From Eucalyptus grandis (taxonomy: Eukaryota; Streptophyta; Magnoliopsida; Myrtales; Myrtaceae): a DNA stretch of 64,000 nucleotides. Each line of letters begins with the position of its first letter. Position 1 is the first letter of the stretch. Positions 1 through 9,633 of the stretch are shown here, piece after piece. Location: the NCBI RefSeq assembly GCF_016545825.1, contig NC_052618.1, positions 33,426,196 to 33,490,195 of the forward strand, read 5' to 3'. The position numbers and the translations under genes were made by a program. A model generated the notes under the pieces. That model searched no databases, was not told the DNA's origin, and saw nothing but the letters and a program-made list of their open reading frames with translations.

Positions 1-116
1 AACAAATCTGGCGCTCTCACATATTACCCGCACTAGGATCGTCATTATCTAACGTGGAACACACCGTTTTCTCTGCTTTGTAGGCATCATTCCAATACAC
101 GCCCAATTTCTCCCCC

Positions 117-123
117 TATAAAT
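117..123 (+). promoter_or_regulatory. TATA box of the GASA gene
   Basis: TATAAAT lies about 150 bp before the GASA start codon, with a CCAAT motif at 92-96. This spacing would give a leader of roughly 120 nt. The placement is by sequence only; no transcript start is known. Confidence 0.55.
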
Positions 124-273
124 GCCCTCCCTCTCGCCTATTCCATTACCACGTAGCGCACTTTAGCAACAAGGCTCTTCTCTCTCTTCTTTTTGCCCAT
201 TTCTCTCTGTTGGCTCTCTGATTTTACACACATATATACACGCCGTTCCTCTAATATCTGTACATTTCGGAAG

Positions 274-663
274 ATGGCGAAGCTTACTTTGGCAACTTTT
301 CTTCTGGTGGCTTTTCTCTTCAGCTCCTTCTTCTTTGATGCCACCATGGCCGGCTCAAGTAAAACTCCTTATATCTCAATCTCTCCTGGGGGTTTCAGAA
401 TTGTTTTTCTTCTGGGATGGTCTTCTTGAAATTTTAATATATTGAATGTGAGTTTCGTCGGTTTTGTGGGTTTCGAAGGCTTTTGCGACTCCAAGTGCGC
501 GGTGAGGTGCTCGAAGGCGGGAAGGAAGGACCGGTGCTTGGAGTACTGTGGGATTTTCTGCGACAAATGTCAGTGCGTCCCGTCCGGGACATACGGCCAC
601 AAGGACGAGTGCCCTTGTTACCGGGACATGAAGAACTCCAAGGGACAGCCCAAGTGCCCTTAA
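274..663 (+). CDS. GASA/snakin-type cysteine-rich secreted peptide
   Basis: Seen: two exons, 274-358 and 479-663, joined across a 120-bp GT-AG intron (GT at 359, AG at 477-478), give an 89-residue protein. Residues 1-26 form a hydrophobic signal peptide ending in ATMA. The mature part opens GSSFCDSKC and ends in a GASA domain with [11 protein letters not shown] and CPCYRD motifs and a terminal KCP. Family knowledge: GASA/snakin peptides are apoplastic, gibberellin-responsive and often antimicrobial, with 12 cysteines in six disulfides. Odd: only 11 cysteines are present (31, 35, 39, 48, 52, 56, 59, 61, 73, 75, 88). The first of the usual adjacent pair is Phe55 (TTC), one base from TGC. The rest of the spacing is exact. 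The start is the only ATG giving a signal peptide in frame. It resembles the short snakin-1/peamaclein group, so the intron position and phase are convincing. No neighbour appears functionally linked. Confidence 0.93.
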
Positions 664-1756
664 TGTGATCCTTTTTCTTGTTAATTTAGTATGGCCAATA
701 TGAATATTTTGCTGCGTCTGTGGTTATGCAGTCGAGTGTACGTTGTCCATATCGTTGGTGATGATTCTATGTAATAATACTGTGGGATGTATTTCTTTTT
801 TTTTTTTTTTTTTTTTGGGTGATATCATCCCTTTTATCGTGCTTATTGTAAACCACATAACTAATAAATCTCTACCTCCCTTCATCACAAGTCACATATA
901 TTACCGTTTCTTCTTAGGAAAGCTTCGGGGAAAACCATGAACATGTATTATAAATACATAAAAACGACACATGACTTGTGATGCAATTCAATGGAGTGGT
1001 CATGCATTGCGATTTGTATCCGAAGCAGTGATCGTCCGTCTCAAAAGCTTCTACGTGAAAAATGACCAAACTAAAATAGATGACAACGGAAATCTGATAT
1101 TCGGTAAATGCAAAATCCATTCCAACCTAGTAATATTATTTATTGCATTTATATCTATGAAGTTTCTCTTGACCCACATGACTCAAGCTTCTTCTTTTTT
1201 TTTTTTACCAGTTCCTCTTTATCCATTTCAAAGACAGGATAAGAGGACCTAGGACATTGGAGAATGTATATTCCACTAAACCATAAAAATTACTTCACTA
1301 AAGACAAAGGAAAAAATAAAGGGAACTCGTGCTTGTTGGTTTTTGCACTATATGAAGAAACATTTGGCTATTTCTTGTATCGGAATCGAAGAGGTCCAAA
1401 TAGGTCTTCGCAATTGTAAAAACTGCGTAACAACAAACAATTTATGGGATCGCTACACCATTTCGTTCTGTCGTATTTAAGCACACATACAAAATAATTA
1501 GAGCCTTGTTAGAAAAGGAAGAACCGATAAGAGCTCGCCACCTTTGAATTTCCATTTGCCTAGGCACTCTGTCTGTTGAAGATGGGCTTTCCTTCATACG
1601 GATTGGATCTCCATGGGACCAAGGAGAACCCATGCAAGCTCACCACCTTCGACAATCTCAGAGCGTAAAGGATTTATTTTCAAGTAGCTTATAGCTTGTA
1701 CGATAGTTGGGGACGCCGAATGTGTATGTGACATAGGATTAGAGTGATAGATTAAA
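664..1756. other. Intergenic, no gene seen
   Basis: This is the 3' flank of the GASA gene. It has AATAAA-like words (863-868), a T-tract at 797-816 and otherwise AT-rich DNA. Short open frames here show no family motif. Confidence 0.5.
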
Positions 1757-2412
1757 TTTTCCAAAAATTCATAAACTTATTATACAATGGCCAATTAAGT
1801 CTTATATCTTTCAATTGTTTAAAGTTAATTATAGTTTTTTTTTTTTTGATAATTTGTCAATAAAATCATTTTAGTTAATTTTGGCGAGAAATTGCTGACG
1901 TAGTAGCCTTGTAAACATTGGCTGTCCTACAAGGCAAGATTGGCAGTGACATGGATAATTTTTACAATTTTTTAATTTTCTGATTTTTTTTTTTTCTTTG
2001 ATTTTTTTTTTTTTTCCTTTTTTTTTTTTCATTTTTCCCTTAGTCAGCCATCAACAAGCCTCGTTGATGGCCAGCTAGGGTACCCCTTGCCACCCTCGGG
2101 CAAGGGTCCCTCGCACCTAAGGTGGGCAAGGGCAGTTGGCGTTGAGGTCTGTCGATGGCTGACAGTGGGAAAAAAGAAAATGAAAAGAAAAGAAGAAAAA
2201 AATTCAGAAAATATAAATATTCACAAAAGTTATCTACATCAGCATTGACTATACCACGTTTGACAATTGACCCTATAAGCCATCATGTCAACAAATATTT
2301 GACCAAAATTAGCGAGGAGTACCGAATTGATAAATCGTCGAAAAGTTTAATATTAAATTAACACAATCGAATAATTTATGACTAAATTGATTTTTATACA
2401 ACAGTTTAGGAC
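1757..2412. mobile_element. MULE-like non-autonomous TIR element, degenerate
   Basis: The two ends are diverged inverted copies carrying words typical of this family in the window (AATTAAGTC, TTTTGG..A, GCTGACGT). T-rich then A-rich stretches flank a central GC-richer block at about 2040-2160 with TTGATGG and CAAGGG words. No coding capacity is seen. Superfamily is inferred from resemblance to the copies at 28359 and 33388, which have clean 9-bp target duplications; no duplication was found here, so the edges are approximate. Confidence 0.55.
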
Positions 2413-2855
2413 TTTGAGTTGAATCGAAATATAACGTATAATGCGATAATTGACAAACTAACCGGGGGAGAAACATGATGTGTGAACCAAAATAAGGGCA
2501 CTCCTTTTGTCGTAATGCATAGCATAATAATGGATTGAATTCTTTGAATGCCATGTCCTTCGCCTTCCAAAAGGAAGCAAACAAGAAATTTGTCATTCGG
2601 GCCTGAACAATTTGCTAAGCCTATAAAAAAGAGGCCCACTACCGTTGGGCTCGAAGGAAACCACAACTGCAAGTCAACCCAATTCTCAAGTTGAACACGA
2701 CTCTCCCGTGTGAAACATGACACATAATGGTCATGTCCTATTGTCTTGTATCCATCAAGATTAAAGCACGCTTCCCACGCCTCTTTGAAACGACAGTACC
2801 AAATTAATTTGGTCTGGCGATACTCATGGGTACTCAAGAATGACGAGTGTGTCAA
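2406..2855 (-). CDS. Unrecognised open frame, possibly a gene remnant
   Basis: A 149-codon frame with ordinary amino-acid composition (many Trp, Phe and Cys, including GLFFIGLANCSG and EGEGHGIQ). I do not recognise a domain. It abuts the TIR element on its low side and the LINE target site on the other, so it may be an exon relic of a broken gene or a chance frame. Its 3' end runs into the TIR element, which argues against an intact gene. Confidence 0.2.
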   Translation of the reverse strand: MTHSSFLSTHEYRQTKLIWYCRFKEAWEACFNLDGYKTIGHDHYVSCFTRESRVQLENWVDLQLWFPSSPTVVGLFFIGLANCSGPNDKFLVCFLLEGEGHGIQRIQSIIMLCITTKGVPLFWFTHHVSPPVSLSIIALYVIFRFNSKS

Positions 2856-2958
2856 TGCAAGTTCTGTGATAAGTAGTGGTCTTGTGATCGTAGTTAGCTC
2901 TTGGAGTAGTTCTAAGTTATCAGTAACTCTTTTAACTTTTTGGTTAACTGTGGTACAA

Positions 2959-2974
2959 ACATAAGTTCAATCAC
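2959..2974 (+). repeat. Target site duplication, left copy, of LINE
   Basis: ACATAAGTTCAATCAC matches the right copy at 4189-4204 with one difference out of 16. Confidence 0.85.
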
Positions 2975-4188
2975 CCTCAGATCTATGGCTCTGTTTATCC
3001 AAACAAGCGGCTGTGGCTGACCTTTTTTCTCCATCTAGCCAGACCATCAGGACAGTGTTGGAATCATGGGAACACCCCCTCCCTATCCCTTCTCAGGTCT
3101 CAGATCTCTTTATCTGGCTAGGAAACTCTTCTGGTTTACTCTTGGTTGCCTCGGCATGGCAAGCCATCAGAAGTTAGAAGAATTGGGTTTCTTGGGCTGC
3201 TTTGATCTAGAACAATATGATCTTTTCAAGATATCAATTCAATCTCTGGCTTATAACCAAAAACTGGCTTCCCACCCAGGCTTTGCTTTTATCAATCGGT
3301 AGGATTGAGCATGCAGTGTGTGCCTTTTGTAAGTTGACACCTGGATTTGATCGATAATCTATTTTTTGGTTGTTGCATCATAGCTAGCTTTGCCTTCTTT
3401 TGGGTAGCTAGATGCATAATAGACCTTGGTCGGAGAACCTTCAGTGAGCAATGAGGTTTATCTCTGGTAAAGATTTCTATCATTCCATTGCCCATTTTTC
3501 TTTTGGTGCTCTTTGTCATATTATTTGGAATACAAGAATGATATTATGTTTAGAGACCATATTTTAGAGGTTCCGGCCATGAAAGACCATCTCATTAAAG
3601 TGGTGAGGGACAATGCCTTAACATTCAGAAATATTGAGGAGAATATGAAAAATAGGAGACTTCAATGAAGATGGGGTATTGATTATTGCATTTTCTCTTC
3701 TACGCCACCGGAGCTTTAACGTTCTTAGTGTGGGCGCTGTTGGTTCCTGCTGGACGGCTGGAGGCTGTTTGGATGGGTGGGTTCGGCTCCCTGTTTGTTT
3801 TGTGGCTGCTGGTCCTTTGGGGTCCTCGTCACTGTGGCTGTGATGCGATTGGCAGAGCTGCTGACTTTGGAGGCTGCTGGTGAGGATCGCTTGGCTGTTG
3901 GCGCGAGTTGCTTGTCTTTTGGGGTTTTCCTAGGTGGGTTGCCATTATTTGGCTGGCTGGATGCCTTATTTTGGTTGGCTGGTCCTCTTGGACTGGTTCT
4001 TCTTTGTTGGTTGTGTTGTTTTAGCCGTATGACTTCTTGTGCCATTGTTTGGCTATTGTTTTATTTCGGCACCATTCCACTCATTATGACACTGTCTCAT
4101 TTTAAGTGTAAGTTTTGGTGTCGTGATACTTTGTATAGGTTGGTTAAAGCTCAATATATTTATTATTCTCATCAAAAAAAAAAAAAAA
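2975..4188 (+). mobile_element. 5'-truncated L1-type LINE
   Basis: A 1.21-kb insertion ends in a run of A at 4174-4188 and is bounded by a 16-bp direct repeat with one mismatch, the signature of target-primed reverse transcription. The first part (about 3000-3680) reads in broken frames like the C-terminal zinc-finger/post-RT part of plant L1 ORF2 (for example an IIWNTR segment near 3515). The last 500 bp is a G/T-rich 3' UTR containing the open frames 3686-3883 and 3777-4208, which are not taken as genes. L1 assignment is by tail and target duplication, and less surely by protein resemblance. Confidence 0.8.
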
Positions 4189-4204
4189 ACATAATTTCAA
4201 TCAC
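4189..4204 (+). repeat. Target site duplication, right copy, of LINE
   Basis: ACATAATTTCAATCAC directly follows the poly-A tail. Confidence 0.85.
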
Positions 4205-6155
4205 GTAATAGAAAGAGCAAAAGCTGCTTCGTACTGGAATTCGTAGAAGCAACTTGTAGACGCAGGTGTGGAACTAGCGTACTAACGCTGCCATCTGGGA
4301 TTCACGAAAAGATTTAATAAACCTGCCCTACATTGAAAATCCGATTGACTTGCAAGATTCGGAGAGGCCTATAAGAAGACCAAACCTTGAGTAAAACAAA
4401 GCTGATTGCAAGTACTTGAGAACAAGAGAAATTGAGGCATTTTCAACTGTTCTGGAGCCTGTCTCTTTGAGAGCTCATTTTAATGTTGGTAGAAGTGTGC
4501 AATCCCATTCGTAGATACATCAGAGAAGTCATCGCACTTGAAGAAAAAACATTGTCTTTAAGAGCTGACAAAGTGCGCGAGAGACCCTTTATAAATACGG
4601 TTGTAGTTTATAAGTTGGGGCGTGTCTCTACTATGCTATATATATAGGGTGTAAGAAGCCGCTGGAGGGGTGTAATGGTGGCTGGTTTCCATAGCATGAA
4701 GCTATAGAAGAAATCTTTTTTTTTTTTTGCACGGTCGAAGGATTTATGCATGTAACAAAGCGGTGTCTTTTGCTAAAATAGCGAAGTTCAGTCTAATTGA
4801 ACTATTAGAGCTGGAAGAGCTGATGTATACTTATTAAGCTGAACCAATGTCAATCCGGCCGGTAGTTTCTATCACCCTGATCTCTTTATTTTCTGCACTT
4901 TATTTACGAGTTCAATTTCTCCTAGAAGCAAAATTTGACAAAGGAGTTAGGTTCTGCAAAACTAGTTTGTCCACAAGAGAAACCAGTAGTTTTTTTTTTC
5001 GTTGCTTACTGGGCCTAACGCTAGCAGGAAAACTCATACTTTGTCCTTTCTTTAAAAGCATTTGAGAACCATATTGTTGCATACATGGGACCGCCCTCGT
5101 GCTTTTGTTCTACACGTTCTTATCACAATGAACAACATGAAATTCAGAAAGATCGTCAACCGCATGAATCCGTAAGACCTGAGGAGATCGAGGACATCAT
5201 GGGTATGAAAAATGGCCTCACGTGTCCTTGGAATGTCTCGATCAATTCGAAGAGCTCCACAAACTTCGAATCCTTTCCATCGTGTGGCTCGTGGAACTCG
5301 CCCCAATGATATTCCAATTCTATTTTGAAATTTAAATTGTTTATGGAAAAAGAAATTGTTTTCAGTGATTGCCGACCATTGTATTTTTGAAGCATGTATA
5401 GAGCGGGTAATTTGTAGCATGTTGATGTCGATGTTGATCTTGTCCACAAAATACTTCTGCATCGGGAGATTTCTTTGAACTATACCACATGGGGCCCTTC
5501 TTCAGCATGGAACATTATAATTCGCATACTATTGTCGAGATCATGCTCTCTAGTCACTTAAATTTTTAGAAGAGATGATTGAGCACTCAATTTTGCAAAG
5601 TACCCAAGCCTTTTCAACTGGGGCATTATATGCTCAAATTTACATTATATGTAAGATCACCATATTCAACTTTCTTCAGTCCCCATCTCCTACCCCAAGG
5701 AAGCCTTCTCAACTAAATCACCATAATTGAGTCTCTCCATTAAAAAAAAAAAAAATGGAGGTCGTGGTCGTAGAAATGCAGAAAATACTGAGTTTTATAA
5801 AAGAAATCAGGGAGATTAAAGAAGGTAAGCACGTCTAGGATAGAACCCCATTTTAACCTATCATAAGCCTTGGACAGATCACTTTTTCACAATCGTAAGA
5901 CCTGACTTACCACGCTTATTATTCATACAATGAGCCATTCCTCGCACAACAGTGACATTAAGCAGTGAAGCTGCTTTTGAAAAGGAGAAATAGGATCATC
6001 AAGTAACCCTCAAAGTCCGTTAGCGAGAATTGTTGTGTTGCACAAACAAATGAGAAGTAAAAGCAAAAGCTTTCATTGAATCACATTCAGGGCAGGTGGA
6101 TCACGGATCCAACTGCCGTCATCCTTCTTGAGTGCACCAATATCATTAGTTAATT
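4205..6155. other. Intergenic, no recognised gene
   Basis: No family motif was found. A 136-codon minus-strand frame at 5052-5462 has an overlapping alternative frame at 5156-5449, and neither resembles a known domain. The rest is short frames. It may hold decayed gene or element pieces that a protein search could name. Confidence 0.4.
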
Positions 6156-6681
6156 GGGAGAATTACCAAAAAAGTCATAAAACCATTGCAATGATACTAA
6201 TTCAGTCATAAATCATTTAATTAACTTAATTCAATCCTAAATCATTTTATATTGGTATCAATTCAATTCATCCAGTCAATTTAAATCGAAAATTGTTGGC
6301 GTGAATGTCAACACTCCTATGTAGCACGGTTGGCACTAACATGAACATTTTTTAAATTTTTTTAGTATTTTTAGTATTTTTTTCCTTTTTCCCTTTCTCT
6401 TTTCTTTTTTGCTAGTGGTTGCCATAGGTTATGGCCAATGAGGGTTGGCCTCACTAAGCCATCTTGGGTGAGAAAGAGAGTGCCGACAAGCCAAACAATC
6501 CCTAAAGCTCACCCTCGCCGGCAAAAAGAAAGGGAAATCAGAAAAAAAAAATTAAAACAAATTATTTAAAAAAATATATGTTAGTGTCAATTGTGCCATT
6601 TAGGATGATCAACGTCCACAAATTGCTATCAACATAAGAAGGTTTAGGATTTAATTGGCACAACTAAAAGGTTTAAGACTA
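6156..6681. mobile_element. MULE-like non-autonomous TIR element
   Basis: It opens GGGAGAATTACC, as does the element at 28359. Inverted arms follow, with repeated AATTCA.TC..AAATC words, then T-rich and A-rich tracts around a GC-richer core at 6410-6530. The right arm ends without the mirrored GGTAATTTTCCC and abuts another element start (GTGCGTTTGGTTT), so the right terminus appears lost. Confidence 0.6.
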
Positions 6682-7513
6682 AGAGTGCGTTTGGTTTAGC
6701 ATTTTGAAAGCCCCTTGAAGCCCCAAAGCCCATTGAGGAAAAATTAAGGTGTTTGACAACCATTCTCCAATGTCCTTTCAAGTGAAAGTCAGCCATTGGG
6801 AATGCTGAAAGCTCAAGGCAGGTCTCCACTTGCTTTGAGCTTTCAACATTTTCGGAATGCTGAATGACTCATTTAATGAAAATAGTAAGTTGCCTATTTT
6901 GCCCTCAAAACTTTACTGAAAAACCCCTTTTGCCCATTTTGAAAACTAAAAAAATCCTAGATCTCGTTCTCTCCCCACCCTTCCATCACTTTGCACCCTT
7001 CCATCGCTCTCTCCTTTGTGATGACTGCTTCTCGCTCAATTGCGCTCTTCGCTTGAGTGTGCTTTTCCTTTGCTCGCTCAAGTGTTTATCCTCTGCAGGT
7101 TCAGCTCTCCTCTCTCCCCCCTCTCTCTGATGAATTCGCTTTCAATAGCTTAGATTGGAGAAGTAACCTGAGCCCTCCCTCCTTTTTCGCTGTGCTTTTC
7201 ATTTTTGTTGCAATGATTGAGTTTTCGGTGATGACAATAGTGGTTTTCATTTGTGGTTGTTATGAATTATATTTTCCTTGGAGTTCTTATCTGCTCATAA
7301 TTCTTGACCCAAATTGTTTGACTTCAAGTTCTATTGTAATTTTTTTTTCTAAAATTATGAAGTACTCAATTATGCCCACTCCTTTTTTCCCCTCTCTGAA
7401 TTTCGTCTCTACTCATAATTCTTGACCCAAATTGTTTGACTTCAAGTTCTCTCTTTTTATTTATTTATTTTTTTATGAAGTGTTCAATCGTGCCCACTCC
7501 TCGTTTAGACCCT
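6682..7513. other. PIF-type terminal sequence and a 122-bp tandem duplication
   Basis: At 6684 GAGTGCGTTTGGTTTAGC resembles PIF/Harbinger-type terminal repeats; a related end is at 8358. At 7292-7413 and 7414 onward a unit containing CTCATAATTCTTGACCC is tandemly duplicated. No gene is recognised; the open frames 6864-7130 and 7057-7425 are C/T-rich and lack motifs. Confidence 0.4.
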
Positions 7514-8060
7514 GGTCTCTTCTCACCCACAACGAGTCAAATTTGCTAAAATCCAAAAACGTTTTTCATTTCCTTCTCAACATTTTCATGATGTGGAGGA
7601 GTTCTCTTACATGAGCCACACGCTATCAAAGTGACGTGTACTAAAAGATGGGTCCGTAATCCATCAATCGATTCCTGCACGTGTTTATTGAGGCGGGAAG
7701 TGGAGAAACTCATCCAGATTCCTTTCACTAAGAAGTGGAACATGCTTCGAGGGTGAAAAAAATAGAGTAAAACAGAATTAGGAAAAATTTTAATTACACA
7801 TACTTCACCTTGACTAACAACGATTTGAAAAAATGATTGATCATTTAAATTAGGGATAAGTGTATTGGAAGTCCTAAAATTTATCATGAAAATGCAATTA
7901 AGTCCTAAAACTTTTAAAAATGCAATTAAATCCTAAAACTTATCACAAAATACCATTATGTCTTAAAACTTTTAAAAAGTGTGATCAAATCCTAAAACTT
8001 ATCAAAGTGATTTAATCTAAGTCATTCAATTGATTGCATTTTTTTGAAAGTTTTAGGATT
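7514..8060 (-). repeat. Inverted copy of the copy A hydrolase promoter region (left arm)
   Basis: Reverse complement of about 9030-9571. Shared landmarks are CACGTGCAGGAATCGATTGA-type sequence, the GGAGGAGTTCTCTTACAT block, the GGTCTCTTCTC edge and the MITE end AGGGATAAGTG. The minus-strand frame 7546-7887 is the homologue of the plus-strand frame 9350-9532; both simply reflect the duplicated DNA. Confidence 0.85.
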
Positions 8061-8229
8061 TTGTTGCACTTTCGAAACAAATTTTAGGACTTTATTGAAC
8101 ATTTTGAAAGTTTTATGACTTGATTGAACTTTTGTGATAAGTTTTAGGACTTAATTGCACTTTTTGAAAATTTTAGAACTCAATTGCATTTTCGTGATAA
8201 GTTTTAAGACTTCTAATACACTTATCCCT
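7852..8229. mobile_element. Palindromic MITE
   Basis: About 378 bp with near-perfect inverted ends (AGGGATAAGTGTATT and its mirror AATACACTTATCCCT), filled with repeats of TTTAGGACTTAATTGCA-like words on both strands. Its left half also occurs, inverted, at about 9030-9218, so it was present before the inverted duplication. Superfamily is unresolved. Confidence 0.7.
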
Positions 8230-8354
8230 TTTAATTATAACTATCCATGTCAATGATGATAGATGGAGTTCATGTAACAAATAAGTTACACAGAAAAATC
8301 CATTAACTAAGGAAAATGTACAAAAAAAGTCCTACAATTATTGCATTAATACCA

Positions 8355-9030
8355 ATTTAGGATGCGTTTGGTTCAACATTTTGAAAACTTATTGGGGAAA
8401 TACAAACTAGTTTAGCCTAAAGGGCTTTGAGGGAAATACAAAGACTATTTAGTAAATTCTGCTTTCAAAAGTAATTTTGAGATAAATGCTGTTTAATAAA
8501 AAAAAACATGTTTGAAAAGTCTCTTTAGTGATTAATCTAAACTTTGAAATATTTTTGTTTAGAATTATAAAAATAATGTTTGCGACTTTTCTAATTTATA
8601 TTTGATAACAATGTTAAAGATGTTGTCTAGACAATTTTATTTAAATTAAAATTTCTTTTTTATTTTTTTGGCTAAAAAATCAAATGAAAAAATTTACGTG
8701 CTCTCTTTCTCAATTACAAAAAGAATACTTTCATTACAATAAATATAGTAACATATTCTTCGAGAAAAGAAATTCATTATCCTTAAAAATTATAAACACT
8801 CTTAACTATTTCATAAATTCATAACTATTTGATTACATAAACGTGTTATATCATATGCTACATCATCATTTGAATCATTATCCTCCTCATTTATATCATC
8901 AAAATATGTCATATATAAGTTGGGATTCAAATCAATTCCAACAAAATGTGCATCATTCACGGCATTTCTTCGTATATAATTGTGCAAAATTATTATTGCT
9001 ATCACAATTTTCACTTGCTTTGTTTCAAAA
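8355..9030 (-). mobile_element. Truncated PIF/Harbinger element
   Basis: It starts with GATGCGTTTGGTTCAAC, a PIF-type terminus, and holds a transposase scrap at 8811-9065 on the minus strand. The far end is cut where the right arm of the inverted repeat begins near 9030. Confidence 0.55.
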
Positions 9031-9065
9031 GTGTAATCAAATCCTAAAACTTTCAAAAAATGCAA
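8811..9065 (-). pseudogene. PIF/Harbinger DDE transposase C-terminal fragment
   Basis: The 84-codon frame contains KVLGFDYTF, then KQVKIVIAIIILHNYIRRNA, which fits the conserved C-terminal 'I..A...LHN.IR' block of DDE_Tnp_4 nucleases, followed by an Asp/Glu-rich tail (NEEDNDSNDD). The catalytic DDE residues upstream are absent, so it cannot act. It lies in the spacer of the copy A promoter hairpin and its N-terminal end runs into the MITE-derived arm. Confidence 0.7.
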
Positions 9066-9571
9066 TTAATGGAATAACTTAGATTGAACCACTTTGATAA
9101 GTTTTAGATCTGATTGCATTTTTTAAAAGTTTTAGGACTTAATTACAATTTTAAAAAGTTTTAGAACTTAATTGCATTTTCATGATAAATTTTAGGACTT
9201 TTAATGCACTTATCCCTAATTTAAATGATTGATCATTTATTCAAATCGTTGTTAGTCAAGGTGAAGTATGTGTAATTAAAAATCTTCCTAATTCGATTTG
9301 TACTCTATTTTTTTTTTTTTTTCACCCGCGAAGCATATTCCACTTCTTAGTGAAAGGAATCTCGATGAGTTTCTCCACGTCCCGCCTCGATAAACACGTG
9401 CAGGAATCGATTGATGGATTACGGACCCATATTTTAGTACGCGTCACTTCGATAGCGTGTGGCTTATGTAAGAGAACTCCTCCACATCATGAAAATGTCG
9501 AGAAGAAAATGAACAACGCGTTTGGATTTTAACACGTTTAACTCGTCGTCAGAGAAGAGACCAAATTGAAA
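9030..9571 (+). repeat. Right arm of the inverted repeat, upstream of hydrolase A
   Basis: Matches the reverse complement of 7514-8060 over about 540 bp, ending some 60 bp before the hydrolase start codon. It contains a G-box-like CACGTG at 9396 within AACACGTGCAGG, present in both arms. Confidence 0.85.
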
Positions 9572-9584
9572 ACCGGCCCCGGTT

Positions 9585-9592
9585 CTTATAAG
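9585..9592 (+). promoter_or_regulatory. Possible TATA box of hydrolase A
   Basis: CTTATAAGT lies about 45 bp before the start codon, just outside the inverted repeat arm. It is weak and close to the ATG, so this is tentative. Confidence 0.3.
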
Positions 9593-9633
9593 TACGCACA
9601 GAAACAATGATTTGGGGAAGAGGGAGAGAGAGA

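Noticed and set aside
3686..4208. Two overlapping hydrophobic frames
   Set aside because: They lie in the G/T-rich 3' UTR of the LINE and run into its poly-A.
9350..9532. Plus-strand frame whose near-twin is the minus frame at 7546-7887, suggesting a conserved small protein
   Set aside because: The likeness follows from the inverted DNA repeat; no start context or homologue supports translation.
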